DNA from: an uncultured Pelagibacteraceae bacterium
GTDB lineage: Bacteria; Pseudomonadota; Alphaproteobacteria; Pelagibacterales; Pelagibacteraceae
NCBI GenBank assembly: GCA_902569735.1
Contig: CACFVE010000008.1
Span: forward strand, 1-42,247
Direction of reading: 5' to 3'
Length of the DNA stretch: 42,247 nt
A model generated the notes under the pieces. It did no database searches, had not been told where the DNA came from, and saw nothing but the letters and a program-made list of their open reading frames with translations. Within the stretch, counting starts at the first letter, position 1, and every line of letters begins with the position of its first letter. A program made the position numbers and the translations under genes. This document shows, one piece after another, positions 35,293-42,247 of this stretch.

Positions 35293-36213
35293 TTATCTAT
35301 AAAAATTCATCTTTTTTGATCTATGTTTTTCATCTAAAAAAATAGTTAAGTCGGATATATTAGAAAAATCTTTCATCATGTGTTTCGTTATTCTCTCATA
35401 AAACATAATAAATTCTCTTATTTTAGATTTTGACATAGTCTTTTTATTTTTTGATGTCAATTTCAATTTTTGTTCCTGTTGTAAACGCCATTGAAATATA
35501 TGGTTAAAGCTGGGCGCTTTTAAATAAACTAATTTATCCATTTTATTAAAAAGTTTTTTATAATTGTTTTTCAATTGATTGTTTACTTTTTTTCTCCATT
35601 TTAGATTAGTATCATATTTTTTTTCAATAAAGTTCAAGGGTTTTTTAAGATCTCTATCTTTCTGATGTCTTGCTCCTATACACCATCCTTCAAAAATAAT
35701 GACTTGGGGGGCTTTTTTGACTCTTGTCCATTTAGATTTTTTAAATCTATCATCTATCGATTTATCAAATTTGGGAATGAGAACCGGTTTAAAAACTTTT
35801 TTTTTAAGACTCTTAAAAGTTTTACTTATTAAATTAATGTCATGTGTTCCTGGAACACCTCTTGTTAAAAATAAAGGATGAGTATTTTTAGACATTTTGT
35901 TTCTTTCAGCTTTAGTTTTATAAAAATCATCTATCGAAAATACACATAGTTCTAAACCATATTTTTTCTTTAAAATAAATTTCAAAATTCCAGTTATAGT
36001 GCTTTTTCCTGCTCCCTGCCCTCCTGACAATCCAATAATTTTGATTTTACTATCTTTTTTATATGTTGAATAAATCCATTTAGAAAGAGGTAAATAAAAT
36101 GTGTTTAATTTGCCTACTTTATCTATTAAGGGTTTGCCAGCGACTTCCTTTTTTTTTAAAAATTTTAAATATATTTTTTTAATATTATAATAATCAGAGC
36201 TTTTAAAATTCAT
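35293..36213 (-). CDS. P-loop kinase, probable D-glycerate 3-kinase
   Basis: A 306-residue protein of the phosphoribulokinase/uridine kinase-like fold. P-loop GLSGGQGAGKSTIT lies at about residues 59-72. FSIDDFYKTKAERNK and LFLTRGVPGTHDINL follow, resembling plant-type glycerate kinase (GLYK) and related bacterial kinases. The ending includes WRLQQEQKL. The glycerate assignment is by family resemblance. If right, it feeds photorespiration-like glyoxylate/glycerate carbon into 3-phosphoglycerate. It directly precedes tolC, but no functional link is obvious. Confidence 0.72.
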   Translation of the reverse strand: MNFKSSDYYNIKKIYLKFLKKKEVAGKPLIDKVGKLNTFYLPLSKWIYSTYKKDSKIKIIGLSGGQGAGKSTITGILKFILKKKYGLELCVFSIDDFYKTKAERNKMSKNTHPLFLTRGVPGTHDINLISKTFKSLKKKVFKPVLIPKFDKSIDDRFKKSKWTRVKKAPQVIIFEGWCIGARHQKDRDLKKPLNFIEKKYDTNLKWRKKVNNQLKNNYKKLFNKMDKLVYLKAPSFNHIFQWRLQQEQKLKLTSKNKKTMSKSKIREFIMFYERITKHMMKDFSNISDLTIFLDEKHRSKKMNFYR

Positions 36214-36218
36214 TGTAA

Positions 36219-36581
36219 TTATTTTTTATCTAAAGGATGGTTTTGTCCGTCTGCAACGTTTATATTCTCTAACTTAAAAGTGTCTATATTTTCTAAACAC
36301 CCTAAATTGAAACCTGTTAATGCTGGATTAATTCTTGGATGGTGATGGGTATAAATTCCACATATAGAACAAAAGTAGTGTTTTGCGACTTTTGTATAAA
36401 ATTCATAGAGGGATAATTTATCCTCACCTTTAGTAATTTTAAAATCTTCATTTTTTACAATAGACATTATCGCACCTTTTCTTTTACAAATAGAACAATT
36501 ACATCTAAGAATTTTTTCTAGTTTATTAGAAATATTTATTTCAGCCTCCACAGCTCCACAATGACAGGTTAGTTTTTTCAT
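36219..36581 (-). CDS. GFA family zinc protein (CENP-V/GFA domain)
   Basis: A 120-residue protein with the GFA zinc-binding pattern: CHCGAVEAEI (residues 5-7), CNCSICKRKGA, then YFCSICGIYTHHHPRINP. The family includes the glutathione-dependent formaldehyde-activating protein, although many members have no proven activity, so I do not assign one. A good ribosome-binding site (AGGAG, 7 nt before the ATG) marks the start. It is located 5 bp upstream of the kinase gene, likely one transcript. Confidence 0.85.
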   Translation of the reverse strand: MKKLTCHCGAVEAEINISNKLEKILRCNCSICKRKGAIMSIVKNEDFKITKGEDKLSLYEFYTKVAKHYFCSICGIYTHHHPRINPALTGFNLGCLENIDTFKLENINVADGQNHPLDKK

Positions 36582-36644
36582 AAATTTCTCCTTTTTTATA
36601 AGTAAAGAAATGCATAATTTCTCTTTTCAATAGTGTCCACATTT

Positions 36645-36674
36645 AAGGAGAATAAATAAATAGATGTTCTCCTT
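36645..36674. repeat. Inverted repeat in the gap between GFA gene and glycosyltransferase
   Basis: AAGGAGAA (36645-36652) and TTCTCCTT (36667-36674) with a 14-nt loop, in the 136-bp gap downstream of the glycosyltransferase pair. A weak transcription terminator is one possibility. Nothing else recognisable lies in this gap. Confidence 0.35.
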
Positions 36675-36717
36675 TTGATTCCTCTTTGACTCCTTTAGAG
36701 ACTCTATATACAACCCT

Positions 36718-37590
36718 TTAGTGTGTGATCTCAGTCTCATTTAATATGTTGTCATTGCTTTCGATCAAAGCTTTCTCGTTTTCTCTCAAGGAAACAATAA
36801 AAATCAGTAAATTAAAAAGTACGATCAAAATTTGAATGTTCATTACAATTGAGCCTAATGACTTAATCAAAAAAGACAATATTATAATAATAAAAGTTGA
36901 TCTCAAAAAAACTTTATATTTAAAAACCGCAATTATAGAAAATGAATGAATGACAAGGTTTAAAAGAGACATTTTTGAGGGACCAAAATATCTCATACCT
37001 CTAGTTGAGTCGACCTCATTTAAATTTGATAAATTTTTTTTTATACACCCTGAAAAGCTACTCCATAAACTAGCTTTATCTGAAATAATCGTAACATCTT
37101 GTCGAGTCAAACAACTATAGTTACCGAAATTAATTTTTTCTCCTGTAAAAATAAAAGTAATCAATTTATGAATTTTATATAAAGTTTGGAATATCAAACC
37201 TTCTGATCTCTTTACTCTTTTAGCGACAACTGAGTTCCCTGGATTTTTAGTTATTTTATTAATCAAATCTTTTATTTCTACTGGTCTGTCTTCTCCATCA
37301 CTATCCATAATAATTACATAGTCATAGTTCTCTTTTGAGTTAATATACCTTAAGCCAAGAGCATTACATCTTGCGTGTCCTCTATTTTTTTTCATATTTA
37401 TAATTTTTAACGAATTAAAATTTTTTGGTTTAAAGATTGTTGGTTTTTCTACTGAAGAACAATCGTTTACAACAATGCATTTAAATTGATAACCTTTAAT
37501 GTTGTTGATGACAGAATTTATTTCTTCTAGTAGCTTAACAAGAGACTCCCAGTCATTATAAACAGGCATTAATAGAATAATTTTTTTCAT
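36718..37590 (-). CDS. Family 2 glycosyltransferase with C-terminal membrane helices
   Basis: A GT-A fold enzyme: MKKIILLMPVYNDWESL at the N-terminus, then CIVVNDCSS, KKNRGHARCNALGLRYI and the metal/nucleotide motif IIMDSDGEDRPVEI. Two or three membrane helices lie near the C-terminus (about residues 205-280), resembling polyisoprenyl-phosphate sugar transferases of the DPM1/GtrB type. I prefer the ATG at 37590, which overlaps the stop of the upstream gene as ATGA; an ATG at 37608 would add six residues. It probably supplies or transfers a lipid-linked sugar for the adjacent ArnT-like enzyme. Substrate unknown. Confidence 0.82.
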   Translation of the reverse strand: MKKIILLMPVYNDWESLVKLLEEINSVINNIKGYQFKCIVVNDCSSVEKPTIFKPKNFNSLKIINMKKNRGHARCNALGLRYINSKENYDYVIIMDSDGEDRPVEIKDLINKITKNPGNSVVAKRVKRSEGLIFQTLYKIHKLITFIFTGEKINFGNYSCLTRQDVTIISDKASLWSSFSGCIKKNLSNLNEVDSTRGMRYFGPSKMSLLNLVIHSFSIIAVFKYKVFLRSTFIIIILSFLIKSLGSIVMNIQILIVLFNLLIFIVSLRENEKALIESNDNILNETEITH

Positions 37591-38957
37591 TTTTGACCTA
37601 TCATACAATATCCAACTGGTCTAATTACACCAAATACTCCTGGACAAACTTTTTTAAGAACCTGAGGATTGCCAGTATAAATTACTCCTTCGTTAGAACT
37701 TAGATCTATAATGCTATTCTCTAAAGTTAAGTTCCATTGAGGCCTAGATCTCAAATGGTAAGATAAATTTCCTGCAAACCATTCGTCACCAACAACGATT
37801 TTTATTTCATTTTTAAAATTGTTGTCCCATTTATTTTGAACTAAACGTGCTATTTCCCTACCAGGGTAATCAGTTCTTTTGTCAGTTTTTGAGATTGATA
37901 TAAATAAATACGTAACTGGAGAAAAAATAAATAAAGCCAAAAATAAAATAAAAAATTTATTAATCTTTTTTAAATCAATTTTTTTTTGAAACAAAAAAAC
38001 AAATAAAACTCCAAAAAATAAATAAAAAGGTGTCATCCACATTGTTCTAATTTTAACACCCATTATTAAAGAAGTAAGAAATATCAAAATTATCGGAAGA
38101 AGACTGATGCAGATTAAAAATAATAATCTCTGATCTCTAAAGTTAAGTTTAGTTTTAAATTTAGACAATAAAAATAAACACATTGCAAAAAAAGGTAAAA
38201 GTATTCCTATTTGTTTTGTAAAAAATATAACTGGAAGTAAAAAATGATTTAAGAAACTTTGATCTCCTGCTCCCGCTCTATCAAGACCATAAGTAATAGT
38301 AATATAATTGTTCTCTGTTAACCAGATTAAGTGTGGAAATAAAATTATGAAAAAAGGTATTAAAGCGACTAAACTTTTTAAATTGATTTTTTTTTTGCTA
38401 ATCTTATAACAAAGAAATAATGCTATTGCGATTAGCAGGTAGATGAATAAGTATTTTGTTAAAACACCTAAACCAGCAAATAATCCTAGTAACAACCAGT
38501 CCAAAATTTTATTTTCTTTAAATCCTTTCCAGGCATAAAAAACTGAGAGGGCCCAAAAAGGTAGCTGACAAACATTCACGTTAAACTCCGGGCTAGTAAA
38601 ATTATAAAAATAAATTCCTTCTAGAAGAAATATTGAAATCAAACTGTAAACTTGATTTTGAAAAAATTCTTTCGCAAATATCCAAATAATAAAAAAAGTT
38701 GATACAACAAAAATCTGACTTAAAAAATAATATGCCCAATCTTTATTACCAAATATTTGAAAAAAAAACTCTAGAATAAAAGCAACTAAAGGCGGATGTT
38801 TATTAAAACCCCATTCTAAATTGCTTCCCCATGCCAAATGCTCAATAGTATCTAGTGGCAGATTAACATTTGATAAAGCTGGAATTAGAGTCCAAACAAT
38901 TAAATGAATGGATAGAAAGGTTAAAAAAACCATATTTATATTTTTTTTTACAATCAT
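37587..38957 (-). CDS. ArnT/PMT-like membrane glycosyltransferase (family 39)
   Basis: A 456-residue integral membrane protein with about 11 hydrophobic helices. The first periplasmic loop carries LPLDTIEHLAWGSNLEWG followed by NKHPPLVAF, which matches the acidic residue and HPPL pattern of GT39 enzymes that use polyprenyl-phosphate sugars. The C-terminal part is a soluble domain (about 365-456). Likely target is lipid A, LPS or a glycoprotein, which cannot be decided. It is coupled to the downstream family 2 transferase, a common donor-maker/transferase pairing. Confidence 0.82.
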   Translation of the reverse strand: MIVKKNINMVFLTFLSIHLIVWTLIPALSNVNLPLDTIEHLAWGSNLEWGFNKHPPLVAFILEFFFQIFGNKDWAYYFLSQIFVVSTFFIIWIFAKEFFQNQVYSLISIFLLEGIYFYNFTSPEFNVNVCQLPFWALSVFYAWKGFKENKILDWLLLGLFAGLGVLTKYLFIYLLIAIALFLCYKISKKKINLKSLVALIPFFIILFPHLIWLTENNYITITYGLDRAGAGDQSFLNHFLLPVIFFTKQIGILLPFFAMCLFLLSKFKTKLNFRDQRLLFLICISLLPIILIFLTSLIMGVKIRTMWMTPFYLFFGVLFVFLFQKKIDLKKINKFFILFLALFIFSPVTYLFISISKTDKRTDYPGREIARLVQNKWDNNFKNEIKIVVGDEWFAGNLSYHLRSRPQWNLTLENSIIDLSSNEGVIYTGNPQVLKKVCPGVFGVIRPVGYCMIGQK

Positions 38958-38986
38958 TTAATGAAATTAATACAATTTTTAAGCTA

Positions 38987-39014
38987 TTGACACGATTAAA
39001 TTCAAACATATACT
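38987..39014 (+). promoter_or_regulatory. Sigma-70 promoter for dksA, very short leader
   Basis: Perfect TTGACA (38987-38992), a 16-bp spacer and TATACT (39009-39014). Expected transcription start near 39021 is only about 9 nt before the dksA ATG at 39030, leaving no room for a usual ribosome-binding site. Confidence 0.6.
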
Positions 39015-39029
39015 CCCTCGGATTTAAAA

Positions 39030-39455
39030 ATGCTTAAAAAGAAAACAGTTAAAAAAAAGTACGTTCCCAATTCTAAAGAAAAGTATATGTGTTCTAAGCA
39101 TAAAAAATACTTTACTGAAGAATTGATTAAATGGAAGAAAGAAATTGTTAAATCAAATAATCTAGGAAATTTATTAAATTCTTCTGATGACAATGTTTCG
39201 TCTGCAGATATAGTAGACCAAGCATCGTCTTATACTGATAAATCTGTAGAGATGAAAGCTCTGAATCGAAGCAGAAAACTAATTTCTAAAATAAATTCTG
39301 CTTTACAAAGATTAAAAGATGGAACTTATGGTTACTGCCAAGAAACTAGTGAGCCAATCGGTTTGAAAAGATTAATAGCTAGACCAGTGGCTACTCTTTC
39401 AATTGAAGCTCAAGAAAAACATGAAAGAGACGAAAAAATTTTTGTTGAAGATTAA
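39030..39455 (+). CDS. dksA: RNA polymerase-binding transcription factor DksA
   Basis: A 141-residue DksA/TraR protein that binds the RNA polymerase secondary channel and works with ppGpp. The coiled coil with the tip motif DIVDQA (DxxDxA) lies at about residues 60-66, and the C-terminal domain runs GYCQETSEPIGLKRLIARPVATLSIEAQEKHE. Only the first of the four zinc cysteines remains; the other three positions are Thr, Ser and Ala, as in other alphaproteobacterial, zinc-free DksA proteins. Its last 4 bp overlap the glutathione S-transferase stop on the other strand. Confidence 0.93.
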   Translation: MLKKKTVKKKYVPNSKEKYMCSKHKKYFTEELIKWKKEIVKSNNLGNLLNSSDDNVSSADIVDQASSYTDKSVEMKALNRSRKLISKINSALQRLKDGTYGYCQETSEPIGLKRLIARPVATLSIEAQEKHERDEKIFVED

Positions 39456-40078
39456 GCTTTAGGAATAACCTCTCCTTTTTTTAATAAATCATATCCTTTT
39501 TTAACAGCTTCTCTTTTTGAGATTTCTTCATACCATCGACTAAGATTTATAAATTTTTTTAAACCGATATCGTGCCATTCATGTCTAGCTATCCAAGGAA
39601 AAGTTGCAATATCAGCTATGGTATAATTTCCTCCAGCTAAAAATTCTGAGGCAGATAGTCTTTCATCTAATTCTTCATAAATTTTCTTGGCCATTTTGAA
39701 ATATCTCTGTTCACCAAATTCACTTTTTCCAGGATTATAATGATGAAATTGATGATGTTGTCCTAATAAAGGTCCAACATAAGCCATCTGACCCATTAAC
39801 CATTGATTTATAGTTGTTCTTTCATCTTGATCGTAAAATTTTCCACTTTTTTCTCCAAGATAAATTAGAATTGCTCCTGACTCAAAAAGACTTTTTTTGG
39901 CATCATGATCAATTATTACTGGAATTTTTCTAAATGGACTTAACTTTATAAAATCTGGATTAAATTGTTCATCTTTATTGATGTTTATTTTTTTTACTTT
40001 ATATTTAAAATTAATTTCTTCTAACATAATTGATATTTTTTTACCATTTGGTGTATTGGCAGTTAGAAGCTCAATCAT
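39452..40078 (-). CDS. Glutathione S-transferase, YfcG/Ure2p-like
   Basis: A 208-residue protein with thioredoxin-like N-terminal domain (residues 1-80) and helical C-terminal domain. TANTPNGKKISIMLEE is typical of nu-class/YfcG-type proteins with disulfide-bond reductase activity on glutathione adducts. LSPFRKIPVI and LFESGAILIYLGE bind glutathione. The late NYTIADIATFPWI is the conserved helix-6 capping motif. It starts with an ATGA overlap with the ferredoxin reductase gene, the third gene after the ferredoxin. Confidence 0.9.
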   Translation of the reverse strand: MIELLTANTPNGKKISIMLEEINFKYKVKKININKDEQFNPDFIKLSPFRKIPVIIDHDAKKSLFESGAILIYLGEKSGKFYDQDERTTINQWLMGQMAYVGPLLGQHHQFHHYNPGKSEFGEQRYFKMAKKIYEELDERLSASEFLAGGNYTIADIATFPWIARHEWHDIGLKKFINLSRWYEEISKREAVKKGYDLLKKGEVIPKA

Positions 40079-41088
40079 TTTTTTCCAAGTCTATCCTTAA
40101 TAGTTTTAGAGGAAGTGGTAAATTCAAATTTATACTTTTCATTTGGCCTTGCTCTTTTAAAACATTCAACTGAAGCTAAAGCAACTTCATGAAAACCTGA
40201 TAAAATCAATTTTAACTTACCCGGATATGAACAAATATCTCCTACGGCAAATATACCTTTTTTATTTGTTTCAAAATTTTTAGGATTTACTTGAATAGTT
40301 TTTTTATTCATATTAAGACCCCATTCGGCTATCGGACCAAGTTTCATGATTAATCCAAAGAAACTTAAGATTATATCTGTATTAATTTTTTCAATTTTTC
40401 CGTTATCAAATTTAATAGTAATAGATCTTATATTTTTATCACCTTCTATAGCCTCTAATTGACAAGGTGTTTTAATTATAATTTTGCCATCTTTCTCTAA
40501 TTTTTTTATCTCAGATAAAGTATGAGGAGCTCCCCTAAATTCATCTCTTCTATGTATTAAATTGATTTTTGAAAACTTTGATAGTTCAAGTGCCCAGTCT
40601 AAAGCTGAGTCACCTCCTCCAAAAATTGAGATATTTTTACTTTTAAAATCTTCTTTATTTCTTACTGAATAAAATACAGATCTGCCTTCAAATTTTTCAG
40701 CTTCTTTAAGGGACAACTTTCTTGGCTCAAAAGAACCTACGCCACCTGCTATTATAATGTTCGGAGCGAAAAACTGATTATCTTTATTTGTTTTAATAAT
40801 CCAGTTTTCTTTATCCTGAGTTACTTCTTCCACTCTTTCATTGAAAAACATCTTAGTTTTAAAGGGTTTAATTTGGCTTAATAGTTGTTTGGTTAATTCT
40901 TCTCCGGTGCATTCAGGCACAGCGGGAATGTCATAAATTGGTTTGTCAGGATAAAGTTCGATACATTGTCCCCCTGCTTTATCTAAATTATCAATAACTA
41001 CTGCATTGAGTCCCTTAATTCCTAATTGATGAACAGCAAATAACCCAACTGGTCCAGCTCCAATAATGATAGTATCTGTTTTTATCAT
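40075..41088 (-). CDS. FAD/NAD(P) oxidoreductase, ferredoxin-NADP reductase (thioredoxin reductase-like)
   Basis: A 337-residue flavoprotein of the TrxR-like ferredoxin/flavodoxin-NADP reductase group. FAD motif IIGAGPVGLFAVHQLG (about 7-22), NADP motif FGGGDSALDWALEL (about 155-168) and the second FAD motif GIFAVGDICSYPGKLKLI. It has no CxxC redox pair as thioredoxin reductase would, which favours the ferredoxin reductase call. Its ATG shares one base with the stop of the upstream 2Fe-2S ferredoxin gene, the likely electron partner. Confidence 0.88.
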   Translation of the reverse strand: MIKTDTIIIGAGPVGLFAVHQLGIKGLNAVVIDNLDKAGGQCIELYPDKPIYDIPAVPECTGEELTKQLLSQIKPFKTKMFFNERVEEVTQDKENWIIKTNKDNQFFAPNIIIAGGVGSFEPRKLSLKEAEKFEGRSVFYSVRNKEDFKSKNISIFGGGDSALDWALELSKFSKINLIHRRDEFRGAPHTLSEIKKLEKDGKIIIKTPCQLEAIEGDKNIRSITIKFDNGKIEKINTDIILSFFGLIMKLGPIAEWGLNMNKKTIQVNPKNFETNKKGIFAVGDICSYPGKLKLILSGFHEVALASVECFKRARPNEKYKFEFTTSSKTIKDRLGKK

Positions 41089-41408
41089 TAAGATTGTTTT
41101 TCAGGTGTTGTTACTTCAAGTCCATCTAATTCATCAGAGACTATTAATTGACAACTAAGTCTACTATTTTTTTTTGGTTCAAAAGCCATGTCAATCATAT
41201 CAACTTCTCCCTCTTCTGCTTTAGGTAATTTATTAAACCATTTTTCTTCGACATAAACATGGCAGGTTGCACAAGCCATACCACCCCCACAATCAGCATC
41301 AATGCCAGGAACATTGTTTTGTATAGCTCCTTCCATTACTGTAAGTCCATTTTCGACTTCAATGGTTTTGGAGTTTCCTTGATTATCTTTATAAGTAATT
41401 TTAGGCAT
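41088..41408 (-). CDS. 2Fe-2S ferredoxin (adrenodoxin type)
   Basis: A 106-residue electron carrier. Cluster ligands are Cys40, Cys46 and Cys49 (CGGGMACATC) and Cys86 (SRLSCQL), the adrenodoxin spacing C-x5-C-x2-C. MIDMAFEPKKNSRLSCQ is typical of the family. It is followed without a gap by its probable reductase. The upstream proteorhodopsin gene is on the same strand but separated by a strong terminator. Confidence 0.94.
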   Translation of the reverse strand: MPKITYKDNQGNSKTIEVENGLTVMEGAIQNNVPGIDADCGGGMACATCHVYVEEKWFNKLPKAEEGEVDMIDMAFEPKKNSRLSCQLIVSDELDGLEVTTPEKQS

Positions 41409-41434
41409 ATAATTTTATATCAATATAAGTATCT

Positions 41435-41474
41435 AAAAAAAAAGGGCAAGTATGTAAAACATACTCGCCCTTTT
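41435..41474 (-). terminator. Intrinsic terminator after proteorhodopsin
   Basis: On the minus strand AAAAGGGCGAGTATGT pairs with ACATACTTGCCCTTTT around a TTT loop (one G-U pair), followed by a run of nine T (41435-41443). It starts 17 bp after the proteorhodopsin stop. The G-U pair exists only on this strand, which sets its direction. Confidence 0.88.
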
Positions 41475-41490
41475 AAAAGTTTATAATCTA

Positions 41491-42247
41491 TTATCTAGAT
41501 GATAATCTTGTGTTTTGCATTGCTGCTGCCCAGATAACTAGACCGAAAGCGATCTTGTTAATAAAGTCAGCTAAGTTATAAATGATATTCAATGCATTTG
41601 CATCTACGCCACCAGTTAGGTAACCAAATACATATCCTAAAGGATATATCGCCCAACCAATAGTTACGATTATTCTCATTGCACTGAAAGCAGTAGTCAT
41701 TGCTCTGTTTCCAGTTTTAGCAGCCATTGTTCCTGCTTCACCTGAGAATATTTCAAACAAGATATAAATCCATCCCGCCATTCCGATTACGAAACCTACA
41801 AATGGTTGAATGTAACCTGCTTCACCTAAGTATCCACCGATTAACATTACTAATGAACCAATCAATAGTTTCCAGAATATTGAACTTGGCACTTTTCTTA
41901 CAGCTGCCAAGATTAGATAGAATTCTACCATTTGAAGTGGAACAGTAATTAACCAGTCAATATATCTGTATACTGTTGGCGTATCACCTGTCGTCACCCA
42001 AACTTCTCTCATATACATATAGTGAACAAACGCAACACCAGTAACTAGTCCAGCTACTGAAATTGATGTTCTCCATGATGCTGCTACAGTTCCTCTTTCA
42101 GCGAAAAAGAATACAGTAGTTGCAATCATACCCATAGATACGAGCCAAAACGATATACCAACGAAATCATCCGTTGCTAACATCGCAGTCGCTGCATTAG
42201 CTGAGCTAGTAATACCTAAAAAGGCAACTGCCGCTAAAGCAAATAGA
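41491..42247 (-). CDS. Proteorhodopsin, blue-tuned (5' end outside window)
   Basis: Light-driven proton pump of the inner membrane using retinal; seven helices. The reading frame continues past the ATG at 42183 to the window edge as LFALAAVAFLGITSSANAATA, the end of a signal peptide, so the true start lies outside. Key residues are present: His in FVHYMYMRE, proton acceptor Asp in RYIDWL, proton donor Glu in MVEFYLI, and Schiff-base Lys in FINKIAFG. The tuning position after VPL is Gln (equivalent to residue 105), which in this family gives blue absorption, suited to clear open-ocean water. G+C is higher than in its neighbours, as expected for a highly expressed gene. Retinal synthesis genes are not in the window. 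Confidence 0.97.
   Translation of the reverse strand, partial: LFALAAVAFLGITSSANAATAMLATDDFVGISFWLVSMGMIATTVFFFAERGTVAASWRTSISVAGLVTGVAFVHYMYMREVWVTTGDTPTVYRYIDWLITVPLQMVEFYLILAAVRKVPSSIFWKLLIGSLVMLIGGYLGEAGYIQPFVGFVIGMAGWIYILFEIFSGEAGTMAAKTGNRAMTTAFSAMRIIVTIGWAIYPLGYVFGYLTGGVDANALNIIYNLADFINKIAFGLVIWAAAMQNTRLSSR

Noticed and set aside
41491-42183. Proteorhodopsin starting at the ATG at 42183
   Set aside because: The frame stays open to the window edge and encodes the end of a signal peptide (SSANAATA), normal for proteorhodopsins, so the start is outside the window.
1-42247. CRISPR arrays, insertion sequences, prophage, toxin-antitoxin or defence genes
   Set aside because: No repeat-spacer pattern, transposase, integrase or defence protein motif was seen on either strand; the content is core metabolism and envelope biogenesis.

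Overview
This is an AT-rich, very densely packed bacterial chromosome segment. It carries core housekeeping genes almost back to back, no mobile elements, and a proteorhodopsin gene at its right edge. The Gram-negative outer-membrane assembly genes (lptF, lptG, lptD, surA, bamB, tolC), alphaproteobacterial-type PurF and DksA, the proteorhodopsin/ferredoxin/ferredoxin reductase neighbourhood and the extreme compactness point to a streamlined marine alphaproteobacterium of the SAR11 clade (Candidatus Pelagibacter or a close relative). The assignment rests on gene content and base composition and was not tested by database search. No tRNA, rRNA, CRISPR array, insertion sequence, prophage or defence island was seen. 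No gene-free stretch exceeds 300 bases; the longest is about 170 bp, upstream of the aldehyde dehydrogenase.

Layout. 1-1811 (minus): nucleoside diphosphate kinase (cut by the window edge) and leucyl aminopeptidase. 1948-9152 (plus): an overlapping envelope and cofactor operon lptF-lptG-lptD-surA-pdxA-rsmA. 9127-11711 (minus): gmk, acpP, fabG and a frameshifted fabD, giving fatty-acid synthesis plus guanylate kinase. 11824-14370 (plus): rpsF-rpsR-rplI and dnaB. 14425-18883 (plus): an RND/MMPL-family membrane protein, cvpA and purF. 18880-26670 (minus): a nine-gene run psd-pssA-rlmE-guaB-TPR protein-guaA-panB-yfgM-like-bamB, mixing phospholipid synthesis, guanine nucleotide synthesis, pantothenate synthesis and outer-membrane assembly. 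26739-27953 (plus): NADP isocitrate dehydrogenase. 27946-32626 (minus): alaS, a DUF779 protein and an acetaldehyde-type aldehyde dehydrogenase. 32800-36581 (minus): recA, tolC, a glycerate-kinase-like protein and a GFA-family protein. 36718-38957 (minus): two membrane glycosyltransferases. 39030-39455 (plus): dksA. 39452-42247 (minus): glutathione S-transferase, ferredoxin-NADP reductase-like flavoprotein, 2Fe-2S ferredoxin and a blue-tuned proteorhodopsin (5' end outside the window).

How it fits together. Within operons, genes are joined by TAATG or ATGA overlaps, and all four convergent gene pairs overlap at their stop codons. Purine synthesis is well represented (purF, guaA, guaB, gmk), as is envelope building (LPS export, OMP folding, phosphatidylethanolamine synthesis). 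The most noteworthy details are two single-base frameshifts at 7-base homopolymers (fabD, and the TPR gene between guaB and guaA), an IMP dehydrogenase with no CBS domains, a near-perfect palindrome and an intergenic hairpin around the aldehyde dehydrogenase/DUF779 pair, and inverted DnaA-box-like sequences flanking the dnaB start. I found no convincing wholly new multi-gene system; this is mainly a core-genome region with several local oddities.
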